From Phaeodactylibacter sp. (lineage in GTDB: Bacteria > Bacteroidota > Bacteroidia > Chitinophagales > Saprospiraceae): DNA of 38,840 nucleotides. The stretch spans positions 1 to 38,840 of the forward strand of contig JAGFJD010000564.1 in the NCBI GenBank assembly GCA_024102975.1, in the 5' to 3' direction. How positions within the stretch are numbered: the first letter of the stretch is position 1; each line of letters opens with the position of its first letter. This document shows, one piece after another, positions 31,540-38,840 of this stretch. Below the pieces are notes generated by a model, which saw nothing but the letters and a program-made list of their open reading frames with translations, did no database searches and was not told where the DNA came from. Made by a program: the position numbers and the translations under genes.

Positions 31540-34104
31540 ATGAAATACCCCCCGTTTTTCCCCTGCTGTATTTTGCTGCCTTTCTTTTTGCTGTTCACTT
31601 CCTGTGCCCGGCAAGCCCCGCCCGGAGAACCCGCAAAAAGCGGCGCCGCCCTCGCCCTGGAAGCCTGGGCCCTGTACCGCTCTTATCCCGACGGGCGCAT
31701 CTGGCAACGCAACCTCAGCCAGGCCTACGAGCAGCAGCAACTGGCCGTCGGCTTTCGCGGCGGAGACAACCCGGCCTGGGAACCCATGGGGCCGAAAAAC
31801 TTCGGCGGGCGAACGCTCTGCCTGGCTTTCCACCCCAGCGACCCGAATATCCTCTACGCAGGCTCTGCCGGCGGAGGGTTGTGGAAATCCACTACTGCCG
31901 GCGTGGGGCCGCAGGCCTGGGAACGCGTGCCGCTCGGGCATCCGGTGATCGGGGTGAGCAGCATCGCTATTGACCCCTCCAACCCGGACGTGATGTACGT
32001 CGGCACAGGCGAGGTCTATAACTACACAATAGCCGCCCCGGGCGTTTACAACCGCCTGACCCGGGGCTCCTACGGCTTCGGCCTGCTTAAGACTACCGAC
32101 GGCGGTATCAGCTGGGAAAAATCAATCGACTGGAGCTACGAAGAGATGACGGGCGTCTGGGATGTGGTGGTCAACCCGCAGAATCCGCTGACCGTATTCG
32201 CCGCTACTACCGAAGGGCTGTTCCGTACCCACAATGCCGGAGACAGCTGGGAGTTGGTTCACGATTTCCCCATGGGCGTGGATATTGAAATACATCCCGT
32301 CGACTCCAGCATCATCTACGTATCCCACGGCGGTTACCAAAGCCCCGCCGCCGGCATCTTTAAGTCGGCAGATGGCGGAAACAGCTTTTCCCTGCTGCCG
32401 GGCCTGCCCGATGATTTTACCGGCCGCTCGCTCATCTCCATCAGCCCTTCCAATCCCGATATCCTGTATATCTCCATGGCCGAGGCCCTCACGGGCATCG
32501 GGCTGTTCCGGTCGGACGACGGCGGGGAAAGCTGGGTGCTGGCCAACCCTTCCAATGTGGCTACCTACCAGGGCTGGTATTCCCACGACGTGGCCATCAA
32601 GCCCGACGACCCCAGCCAGCTGATCTGGACGGGCATCGATGCCTTTAAATCTACCGATAGCGGCAATTCCATAACACAAAAGTCGAACTGGTTTGCCTGG
32701 GACTTCGGCCAGACGCCGGTCGGCGGGCCGGAAGGGCCGCCCAACTACGTGCACGCCGACATCCACGCCGCTTATTATTCTCCTTTCGACGATAATGCCG
32801 TATTCCTGGCTACCGATGGCGGCATCTTTTATTCTGGCGACAACGGAGAGAACTGGGAAGGGCGCAACGGCGGGTACCAAACCCTGCAGTTCTACGCCAG
32901 CTTTGCCTGTTCGGCCACCAACCCCGGCCTGGCCATTGGCGGAATGCAGGACAATGCCACTGCAATCTACGTGGGCGACGACGCCTGGGTACGCGTGATC
33001 GGCGGCGACGGCATGAGCGCAGCCATCGACCCCGGGGACAACAACATCCTCTATGGCTCCTCGCAGGGGCTCAATATGCTCCGCTCTGACAACGGGGGGC
33101 AGAATTTTGTCAGCATCACTTCGTCCGGAAGCTGGCAGAACGAACCCCGAAACTTTAGCGGCCCCTTTATCCTGGACCCGCAATCCCCCAACATCATCTA
33201 CGCCGGCGCCCAGCGCCTGCACCGTTCTACGGACAGGGGAAATACCTGGAACGCCACCTCCACCAACCAGGTTGACCCCAACCTGGGGAACCCCATTCTC
33301 GCCATTGCTGTATCTCCTCTGGACAATGACATCCTGTTTGTCGCTACTTCCCCCTTGCTGGGGCCCGGCGCCGGAGTATTCCGCAGTACCGACTCCGGGC
33401 AGTCCTGGCAGGCTGTGGCCGGCCTGCCCGACCGGGTGGCGATGGATATCGTGTTCCATCCCGATGATGACGATATTGCCTTCGTCGCCTTTTCCGGTTT
33501 TGGGACGAACCACATCTACAAAACGGAAGACGGCGGCGACAGCTGGGCGCCTTCCGACGCCGGCCTGCCCGATGTGCCCGCCAACGCTATCGCCATCGAC
33601 CCCGATCAGCCGTCGGATATGTACGCCGGCAACGATCTGGGCGTGTATGCCTCTTTCGATGGAGGGCAAAACTGGGAGCCCTATTCCACAGAAATAGCCG
33701 AAGCGGCAATGGCCTACGACCTGGTTGTTTCGCCTTCGGACCGGAAGCTGTGGGTGGCGACCCACGGCCTGGGCGTTTACCGGACGGCCCTGCGGGAACT
33801 CGTCGCCAGCCGCGAACCGCCGCAGCCGGGCTTAACGCTCTATCAAAACCATCCCAACCCGGCGCAGGATCAAACGACGATCCCTTTCGAACTGCCTGAT
33901 GCTGCCGGGGTAATCCTCCAACTGTTGAACAGCCAGGGCCAGGTAGCCGTTACCCTTGCTCAGGGCCACTTTGCTGCGGGCCGGCACCAGGTGGAGGCCC
34001 GACTCGGCCACTTGCCGGCCGGCGTGTATGCTTGCGTGCTGGAGGTCCGTTTCTCCGGCAACCGGCAACCGGCCCGGGCAATAAGGGCTTTCGTGAAGCG
34101 GTAG
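31540..34104 (+). CDS. BNR/sortilin-type beta-propeller protein with T9SS type A sorting domain
   Basis: An 854-residue exported protein. The ATG at 31540 (MKYPPFFPCCILLPFFLLFT) was chosen over a TTG three codons earlier. The leader ends in FTSC, which looks like a lipobox. The body is a chain of BNR/VPS10-like propeller blades with S/T-x-D-G-G-x-x-W motifs: KTTDGGISWEKS, RTHNAGDSWELV, KSADGGNSFSLL, RSDDGGESWVLA, RSTDSGQSWQAV, KTEDGGDSWAPS. Each follows an 'aIDPsnPdilYvGT' strand pair. The last ~80 residues are a T9SS C-terminal domain (LTLYQNHPNPAQDQTTIPFE, GQVAVTLAQGHFAAGRHQVE, LPAGVYACVLEV). Known: such proteins are surface or secreted, often binding or degrading polymers. No catalytic residues recognised. 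Confidence 0.88.
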   Translation: MKYPPFFPCCILLPFFLLFTSCARQAPPGEPAKSGAALALEAWALYRSYPDGRIWQRNLSQAYEQQQLAVGFRGGDNPAWEPMGPKNFGGRTLCLAFHPSDPNILYAGSAGGGLWKSTTAGVGPQAWERVPLGHPVIGVSSIAIDPSNPDVMYVGTGEVYNYTIAAPGVYNRLTRGSYGFGLLKTTDGGISWEKSIDWSYEEMTGVWDVVVNPQNPLTVFAATTEGLFRTHNAGDSWELVHDFPMGVDIEIHPVDSSIIYVSHGGYQSPAAGIFKSADGGNSFSLLPGLPDDFTGRSLISISPSNPDILYISMAEALTGIGLFRSDDGGESWVLANPSNVATYQGWYSHDVAIKPDDPSQLIWTGIDAFKSTDSGNSITQKSNWFAWDFGQTPVGGPEGPPNYVHADIHAAYYSPFDDNAVFLATDGGIFYSGDNGENWEGRNGGYQTLQFYASFACSATNPGLAIGGMQDNATAIYVGDDAWVRVIGGDGMSAAIDPGDNNILYGSSQGLNMLRSDNGGQNFVSITSSGSWQNEPRNFSGPFILDPQSPNIIYAGAQRLHRSTDRGNTWNATSTNQVDPNLGNPILAIAVSPLDNDILFVATSPLLGPGAGVFRSTDSGQSWQAVAGLPDRVAMDIVFHPDDDDIAFVAFSGFGTNHIYKTEDGGDSWAPSDAGLPDVPANAIAIDPDQPSDMYAGNDLGVYASFDGGQNWEPYSTEIAEAAMAYDLVVSPSDRKLWVATHGLGVYRTALRELVASREPPQPGLTLYQNHPNPAQDQTTIPFELPDAAGVILQLLNSQGQVAVTLAQGHFAAGRHQVEARLGHLPAGVYACVLEVRFSGNRQPARAIRAFVKR

Positions 34105-34125
34105 ACAGCTCTTGCAGTTATAACG

Positions 34126-34270
34126 TGAGGTTTGAGGTTAAGGCTGAGGCTGAGAGCAAGAGATGGCAGCCACAATCCCGGCATTCCCTGGGAAGTATGC
34201 CTCAAGCCTGGCTTGCCTGAGACTCCCAGCCGCCAGGGTTGTCAACCTCAACCTTAACCTCAGCCTCAAC
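34126..34270. repeat. Quasi-palindrome with arms built from TRAGGY hexamers
   Basis: The left arm (34126-34154) reads TGAGGT, TGAGGT, TAAGGC, TGAGGC. The right arm, about 34240-34270 on the opposite strand, reads TGAGGC, TGAGGT, TAAGGT, TGAGGT. About 85 bp separates the arms. The architecture matches the element at 13456-13540 although the sequence differs. Confidence 0.6.
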
Positions 34271-34411
34271 CATTTCCCCGATCTCATTTATGGCCCGGAT
34301 ATGACAATACCCCCCTCATCTATCCTTGCTAAATGCCGGAAAACAGGCGGAATGATACCTAAAGTTTGGTACCATCCCCCAAAATTGGGTAGCAGGCCTT
34401 AAGGTTTCGGT

Positions 34412-34443
34412 ATTGTTTTTTTTGTCGGCGGACATTAGTTTTG
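34412..34443 (+). promoter_or_regulatory. Candidate promoter for the DUF4856 gene
   Basis: The -7 element TAGTTTTG (34436-34443) matches TAnnTTTG. ATTG at 34412-34415, 20 bp upstream, is one base off the -33 TTTG. The ATG is 45 bp downstream, at 34489. Confidence 0.5.
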
Positions 34444-34488
34444 CGTCGGCTTTTATTTAGATTTAATCTAATTTAACGTACGCTTAAC

Positions 34489-35592
34489 ATGAAACCGACA
34501 ACCGCTCTGCACTTGCTGGCTGCGATTTGTATGCTCTTCCTTTTTTCCTGCAATAAAGAAGAGGAAGACAGCCTGGTTATCCCCGACACCTACAGTTTCG
34601 ACAATGTGAATTACGACGGGCAAACCCAGCGCCTGGCCATGCTTCTGGAAATCAAGAACTACATCACCACCGCCAATACGCCCGGGGTGGCCCTCGATGC
34701 GCAGCGCCTCCGGGCCATGTATGCCAACGATGCTGCCGGGGCAGGATGGCAGGGGGCCTACGAAGCCTCCAAACAGCTCAAAGGAAAGACCTTTGAATTC
34801 CACCAGGATTTATTTGAGCAGTTGATGGACGCCATTGCTCTGGCCAGCACCTCGGCGGTTGCCGGCGCCCCGGGGCAGGCCGGCGTAGTGGCCAGCGCCG
34901 ACGGCGCCAAACAATACCTGCTCAATGAGAACGGCGTAGAATATGCCCAGCTGATCGAAAAGGGCCTGATGGGCGCTTGTTTTTACTACCAGGCGACGGC
35001 CGTGTATATGGCGGAAGAAAAAATGAATGTGGACAACACAGACGTAACGCCGGGCGAAGGCACCGCTATGGAACACCACTGGGATGAGGCCTTCGGATAT
35101 TACGGCGTGCCGCGCAGTTTCCCGGCGGACACCGGGCCGGTCTTCTTCTGGGGAGTCTATTCCAACCGCCGCGACCCCCTTCTCGGCGTCAACCAGAAAA
35201 TGATGGGCGCCTTCCTGAAAGGGCGGGCCGCCATTTCCGCCGGCAAGCTGGAGGTGCGCGACGAGGCCATCGCCGAGGCCCGCGCCAACTGGGAACTCAT
35301 CTCCGGCGCCACTGCCATCAGCTACCTCAACACCGCCCTGGAAAACTTCGACGATTTTGCCCTCCGCGCTCACGCCCTGTCGGAAGCCATCGCCTTCACT
35401 TACGCCCTGCAGTTCAACCCCGAACGCAGCTTTTCGGTGGAAGAGGTCAACCAGGCATTGCGCCTCATCGGCGGAGGATCGGAAGATTTCTTCGAGATGA
35501 ACCTCTACGAAGTGGAGCGCGCCGAACTGGAGCAGGCCCGTACGCTTTTGTCGGCCGGCCTGGGGCTGGAGGAGGTGATGATGGATTTGTAG
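34489..35592 (+). CDS. DUF4856 family lipoprotein
   Basis: A 367-residue protein with a leader ending in a lipobox LFSCNKEEE, so lipid-anchored. The mature part begins VIPDTYSFDNVNYDGQTQRL, typical of DUF4856. The signature region GTAMEHHWDEAFGYYGVPRS with paired His residues sits in the middle, followed by NRRDPLLGVNQKMMGAFLKG, ALSEAIAFTYALQFNPERSF and a helical C-terminus. Known: DUF4856 genes sit next to imelysin and HTTM genes in many Bacteroidota, thought to serve iron or other metal acquisition. Here imelysin and HTTM follow on the same strand, but a MITE has inserted after this gene. Confidence 0.85.
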   Translation: MKPTTALHLLAAICMLFLFSCNKEEEDSLVIPDTYSFDNVNYDGQTQRLAMLLEIKNYITTANTPGVALDAQRLRAMYANDAAGAGWQGAYEASKQLKGKTFEFHQDLFEQLMDAIALASTSAVAGAPGQAGVVASADGAKQYLLNENGVEYAQLIEKGLMGACFYYQATAVYMAEEKMNVDNTDVTPGEGTAMEHHWDEAFGYYGVPRSFPADTGPVFFWGVYSNRRDPLLGVNQKMMGAFLKGRAAISAGKLEVRDEAIAEARANWELISGATAISYLNTALENFDDFALRAHALSEAIAFTYALQFNPERSFSVEEVNQALRLIGGGSEDFFEMNLYEVERAELEQARTLLSAGLGLEEVMMDL

Positions 35593-35655
35593 CCCCCTCC
35601 CGGCCTCCCCCGAGGGGGAGGAGGTTTTTCCAATGCGGAGGGCATGGAAAAAACA

Positions 35656-35802
35656 CACACCACTGGACAAAATGGTTTTGGACACAGAGAGCACTGAGGC
35701 CAACACAGAGTACACGGAGTTTTTTCCATTGATAATCAGGTCTCTGTGTGGCTCTGTGCCTTCTCAGCGTACTCTGTGTCCAGAAAAATGTCTAGTAGTG
35801 TG
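35656..35802. mobile_element. Palindromic MITE, complete copy C (147 bp)
   Basis: Nearly identical to copy A over its full length, with the ends CACACCACTGGACA and TGTCTAGTAGTGTG. Perfect 9-bp duplications GAAAAAACA flank it (35647-35655 and 35803-35811). It separates the DUF4856 gene from the imelysin gene and leaves both intact. Its hairpin could lower read-through between the two. Confidence 0.9.
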
Positions 35803-35868
35803 GAAAAAACATTTAGTTTTCCTTAAAATCTGTACGGTTAATTGATCTGACACCCAAATACAACATCT

Positions 35869-36993
35869 ATGCTATTATCCAATCGCCAATTTTATCTGCT
35901 GGCCCTTCTGCTGGGCATGCTCCTTTTCCCTGCCTGCGATGAAGACAAGGGCGGCAACCCCTGTGAATCGGATTTCGACCAGAAGAACCTGTTCACACAT
36001 GTTGCCGACAACATCATCATCCCTGGTTATGCCGTATTGAACACGGAACTGTCGAACCTTCAACAGGCTGCCGGAACCCTCACTCAGAACCCAGGCCTGC
36101 CTCAGCTGCAGAGCCTGCGCAGCGCTTTCGAAAGCGCCTACATCCAGTGGCAGCAGGTTGCCCAGTTCGAATTCGGCCCGGCGGAGCAGCAGATGCTGCG
36201 CTCCCGCTTCAACAACTTCCCCATCGACGAAGCGGAAGTCGAAGCCAGAGTCCAATCCGGAGACTTCAGCCTGGACGATCCCGATGCTTTCGACAAAGGC
36301 TTTCCCGCCCTGGACTACCTCCTCTACGGCGTCGCCGAAACCGACGAGATGATCCTCGGCCTGCTGTCCGCCGAACCATCCGGTTACCGGAGTTATCTTC
36401 TAGCAATCATAGAAGATATGGAACAACGCGGACAGGCCGTGCTAAAGGGCTGGCAGGACGAAGGCTACCGCGAAGCCTTCATCGAAAATACGGGCACGGC
36501 CGCCGGCACTTCCCTCAGCCTGCTGATCAACAACCTGAACGAACACTACGAATTCATAAAGAGGGACAAGATCGGCATTCCCGCCGGCGTCACCACCCTG
36601 GGCATCACCTTCCCGGAAAAGGTGGAAGCTTTTCACTCCGGCCTTTCCCTCCGCCTGGCAGAAGAGGCCCTGAAAGCGGCGGAAGGGCTCTACCTGGGCC
36701 GCAACGTCCAAAACGGCGCCAACGGCCCGGGCCTGGACGATTACCTGCAGGCCGTGAACGCCACCAAGGAAGGGCAAAACCTCAACAGCCTCGTCGAAGA
36801 ACAGTTCGGCAAGGCCCTGAGCGCGCTAAGCCAGGTGGAAGCGCCCCTTTCCACAACTATTGAGACGGACAACCCAAGCGTCGTGAACGCCTACAACGAG
36901 ATCACCCGGCAGATCGTCAACATCAAAACCGATATGCCGTCAGTGCTTTGCGTGGCCATCACGTATGTGGACAACGCGAGCGATTCGGATTAG
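35869..36993 (+). CDS. Imelysin-family (M75-like) lipoprotein
   Basis: A 374-residue protein with a leader ending in FPACDED (lipobox-like). Imelysin features: VADNIIIPGYAVLNTELSNL at the start of the helical bundle, RSAFESAYIQWQQVAQFEFG, FDKGFPALDYLLYGVAETDE (the conserved G-x-x-A-x-x-Y-L-L-[FY]-G turn), and GTAAGTSLSLLINNLNEHYE in the second half. The classical GxHxxE motif has no His here (GFPALDYL), so peptidase activity is unlikely. Known: bacterial imelysin-like proteins are envelope proteins tied to iron uptake. It lies between DUF4856 and HTTM genes. Confidence 0.87.
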   Translation: MLLSNRQFYLLALLLGMLLFPACDEDKGGNPCESDFDQKNLFTHVADNIIIPGYAVLNTELSNLQQAAGTLTQNPGLPQLQSLRSAFESAYIQWQQVAQFEFGPAEQQMLRSRFNNFPIDEAEVEARVQSGDFSLDDPDAFDKGFPALDYLLYGVAETDEMILGLLSAEPSGYRSYLLAIIEDMEQRGQAVLKGWQDEGYREAFIENTGTAAGTSLSLLINNLNEHYEFIKRDKIGIPAGVTTLGITFPEKVEAFHSGLSLRLAEEALKAAEGLYLGRNVQNGANGPGLDDYLQAVNATKEGQNLNSLVEEQFGKALSALSQVEAPLSTTIETDNPSVVNAYNEITRQIVNIKTDMPSVLCVAITYVDNASDSD

Positions 36994-37029
36994 CGCCTGG
37001 CAACAATATGACAATATAGCAATATAACC

Positions 37030-38409
37030 ATGCAGCAATATAGCCATGCATCCAGCGAACCCCTGCCCATCGCTCCCCTCGTCACCTTCCGCATCCTCTT
37101 TGGCGGGCTGATGATGGTGGGGGCGGTGCGCTTCATGCTCAGCGGCTGGGTGGAGCGGCTGTATGTAGAACCCCGGTTCTTCTTCAAATTCTACGGGTTT
37201 GAATGGGTGGCGCCCCTGGGGCAGGCCGGCATGTATGCGCTGTACGGACTGATCGCCCTCAGCGCCGCTATGGTCATGCTGGGGTTGTTCTACCGGCTGG
37301 CGGCGGTGGTTTTCTTTCTCGCCTTCACTTACTCGGAACTGATCGACCTCACCAACTACCTCAACCACTATTACCTCGTCTGCCTGCTGGCCCTGCTGAT
37401 GACCTTCCTGCCGGCCCACCGGCGCTTCTCCCTGGATGTATGGCGGCGGCCGGCGCTGGCGGTAACGCACGTGCCCGCCTGGGTGATCCACATCCTGATG
37501 CTGCAGGTTGGGCTGGTGTACTTTTTTGCGGGTTTTGCTAAGCTCAACCCAGACTGGCTGCTGCGCGCCATGCCGCTGGCCGTCTGGCTGCCGGCGAAAG
37601 CGCACTGGCCGTTGCTGGGGCCTTTGTTTGAACAATCCTGGGCCGCCTATGCCTTCAGCTGGGGCGGCGCACTGTACGACCTGACGATACCGTTCTGGCT
37701 GTTGTGGCGGCCGAGCCGCCCGTTTGCCTACGCAGCCGTCCTGGTTTTCCACCTGCTGACCAAACTGCTGTTCAACATCGGCCTGTTCCCCTTCATCATG
37801 ATCTTCAATACGCTGATCTTTTTCCCGCCTGCTTTTCACGAGCGGTGGCTGGGCCGGATCGGGTACCGGGCAGGAGAAGAGCGGGTGGTTTATCAGTTTC
37901 CAAAAACCGGCATCCGGGCACTGCGCCCGGCGCTGGCCCTTTATTTCGTTTTTCAGCTGCTGTTCCCCCTGCGCTACCTGCTCTATCCGGGCAATGTGTT
38001 GTGGACGGAGCAGGGCTACCGCTTCGCCTGGCGGGTGATGCTGCTGGAAAAGGCAGGGCAGGCCACCTTTTTTGTACACGACCCCGAAACCGGGCATAAG
38101 GCCGAAGTAGACAACAGCCAATACCTTACCAGCTACCAGGAAAAACAAATGGCCATACAGCCGGATATGATCCTGCAGTACGCCCATTTCCTGGAAGGCG
38201 AATACCGCCGCGCCTACCGCCTCGATTCCGTAAAGGTGACGGTGGATTGCTTCGTCGCCCTCAACGGGCGGGCAAGCCGCCGCTTGATTGACCCCGACGC
38301 CGACCTGACGCAACTAATAGATGGCTTCCGCCATAAGTCCTGGATCCTTCCGTATGAAGGCAAGGGTGCCGGCCTTTCCGGGTTAACTACTGCAAACGAC
38401 ACGCAATGA
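37030..38409 (+). CDS. HTTM-domain (vitamin K-dependent gamma-carboxylase-like) membrane protein
   Basis: A 459-residue protein. About nine or ten hydrophobic helices cover residues 14-325, with the HTTM features LVTFRILFGGLMMVGAVRFM, YSELIDLTNYLNHYYLVCLL, TFLPAHRRFSLD and LQVGLVYFFAGFAKLNPDWL. A soluble tail follows, with WTEQGYRFAWRVMLLEKAGQ and FFVHDPETGHKAEVDNSQYL as in gamma-carboxylase homologues. Known: bacterial relatives of GGCX have unproven substrates. The start codon lies within a run of CAATATAGC-like repeats (37003-37045), so the first residues are poorly conserved and the true start could be further in. It follows imelysin by 36 bp and overlaps the next start by ATGA at 38406. 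Confidence 0.85.
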   Translation: MQQYSHASSEPLPIAPLVTFRILFGGLMMVGAVRFMLSGWVERLYVEPRFFFKFYGFEWVAPLGQAGMYALYGLIALSAAMVMLGLFYRLAAVVFFLAFTYSELIDLTNYLNHYYLVCLLALLMTFLPAHRRFSLDVWRRPALAVTHVPAWVIHILMLQVGLVYFFAGFAKLNPDWLLRAMPLAVWLPAKAHWPLLGPLFEQSWAAYAFSWGGALYDLTIPFWLLWRPSRPFAYAAVLVFHLLTKLLFNIGLFPFIMIFNTLIFFPPAFHERWLGRIGYRAGEERVVYQFPKTGIRALRPALALYFVFQLLFPLRYLLYPGNVLWTEQGYRFAWRVMLLEKAGQATFFVHDPETGHKAEVDNSQYLTSYQEKQMAIQPDMILQYAHFLEGEYRRAYRLDSVKVTVDCFVALNGRASRRLIDPDADLTQLIDGFRHKSWILPYEGKGAGLSGLTTANDTQ

Positions 38410-38478
38410 ATAAGATACCGTTCTTTAAGGCTATTCATCTTAAGCTCCTTTTCGTTTTTGCCGGCCGGCATTCGTGCC

Positions 38479-38553
38479 GCGATCATCCTGATCGCAAGGC
38501 TGCCTGTTCAATTTTTTTGCGCCTTACGGCACGTTCGATCAGGATGATCGAAC
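38479..38553. repeat. Pair of palindromes in the disrupted gene start
   Basis: GCGATCATCCTGATCGC (38479-38495) and GTTCGATCAGGATGATCGAA plus C (38533-38553) share the core GATCATCCTGATC on opposite strands. Arms CGTGCCG (38474-38480) and CGGCACG (38527-38533) also pair across the segment, so the whole can fold into a cruciform. Confidence 0.6.
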
Positions 38554-38710
38554 AGCGAGCAACGCCATTGACAACGGCAAGATATTTAATTAACAGAGTG
38601 CTTGGAATCCGGACTTTGGACGACCTTAATGCAAAGGCGGAAATCAGAAGGAGGAAGCTTACCCGGCCGAGGCACGAGGACGGGGTGGAAAAGCAGGCGT
38701 TGTGCGGCCA

Positions 38711-38728
38711 TTTAGAGTATGTTTGGAG
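38711..38728. repeat. 18-bp direct repeat, copy 2
   Basis: Identical to 14503-14520. Flanking bases differ, so the shared unit is short. It lies in the gene-poor right edge of the window. Confidence 0.7.
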
Positions 38729-38787
38729 GCCACCCTTTGGGCTAAAAAACGTCCCTTTTTTGATGATATTTCGTTGCCTTTTTTGTC

Positions 38788-38803
38788 CATACCTTCGGGT
38801 ATG
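38788..38803 (+). other. UUCG-capped hairpin
   Basis: CATACC-TTCG-GGTATG is a perfect 6-bp stem closed by a C(UUCG)G loop, an exceptionally stable RNA tetraloop when read on the plus strand. No T-run follows, so an ordinary terminator is not supported. Confidence 0.4.
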
Positions 38804-38840
38804 CACTTCAAAAGCCGCCTCATCTCATCAAAAAATTGCC

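Larger units (their letters stand above)
34105..34488. other. Intergenic region with hexamer-armed quasi-palindrome and promoter
   Basis: No gene. The first part holds the inverted repeat at 34126-34270, the last 80 bp a candidate promoter for the DUF4856 gene. A short palindrome CCCAAAATTGGG lies near 34378. Confidence 0.5.
38406..38840 (+). pseudogene. Start of a gene coupled to HTTM, apparently disrupted
   Basis: The ATG at 38406 overlaps the HTTM stop (ATGA) and gives a leader-like start MNKIPFFKAIHLKLLFVFAG. Directly afterwards the sequence enters two palindromes (38479-38553). The frame remains open to the window edge, but the residues become Arg/Cys-rich and non-protein-like, with no recognisable domain. 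In related gene clusters I would expect a TonB-dependent receptor here. Reading: a leader left after an insertion or deletion, or a real gene whose frame I cannot judge at the edge. Confidence 0.35.

Noticed and set aside
32122..33765. A 547-codon minus-strand frame
   Set aside because: Antisense of the BNR-propeller gene, repetitive because the blades are repetitive; no real domain.
36940..38313. A 457-codon minus-strand frame
   Set aside because: Exact antisense of the HTTM gene; Gln/His/Arg-rich residues typical of reverse GC-rich coding DNA.
38483..38806. A 107-codon minus-strand frame at the right edge
   Set aside because: Its codons run through the palindromes and the 18-bp repeat; no domain seen, so it is more likely non-coding.
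1..38840. CRISPR arrays, rRNA and tRNA genes
   Set aside because: No spaced direct-repeat array and no tRNA or rRNA signature were found in the intergenic sequence.

Overview
The window is a chromosomal segment of a Bacteroidota member, most likely of the class Saprospiria (Lewinella/Phaeodactylibacter-like). The pointers are type IX secretion (T9SS) sorting domains, a PorP/SprF protein, choice-of-anchor-L and PKD adhesin-type proteins, TAnnTTTG-type promoter sequences, and the ftsX-DUF3098-uppP-truB gene order. Most of it is GC-rich, with long open antisense frames. Two blocks are clearly more AT-rich and look acquired: about 5.2-10.1 kb and about 14.5-16.8 kb.

Layout. 1-5195: PorP/SprF followed by a giant PKD-repeat secreted protein that runs off the left edge. 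5486-9806: a tight four-gene operon of an EAD11-type transmembrane adaptor, a PEGA-domain exported protein, a CsgG/FlgO-like membrane protein and an FN3-LamG lipoprotein; this is the best candidate for an undescribed system. 10101-11590: a decayed MFS transporter and an SGNH hydrolase whose 3' end is made of a REP-like palindrome. 11719-14466: a CHT1-like choline transporter divergent from a phosphatidylcholine synthase, together a choline-to-phosphatidylcholine module. 14551-16084: a structure with the hallmarks of a single integron gene cassette (complementary ends plus a folded attC-like site), carrying an exported HNH-type putative toxin and a SUKH immunity protein. 16110-23000: T9SS substrates, a lipoprotein and a peptidoglycan-binding lysozyme-like protein. 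23262-26052: cytochrome c, SCO1, ChaN-like protein and ArfB. 26219-31352: DASH cryptochrome, a small exported protein, then ftsX-DUF3098-uppP-truB. 31540-38409: a BNR-propeller T9SS protein, then DUF4856, imelysin and HTTM genes, a set probably linked to metal uptake. The gene that should follow starts at 38406 and appears disrupted.

Small mobile DNA is abundant. A roughly 146-bp palindromic MITE is present in two complete copies, each with a perfect 9-bp target duplication, plus one solo end. A 57-bp palindromic element has an 8-bp duplication. There are also REP-like palindromes, quasi-palindromes with arms built from hexamers, and a 10-bp tandem array. No rRNA, tRNA or CRISPR array was seen.

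All functional names come from motif reading by eye, without database searches.
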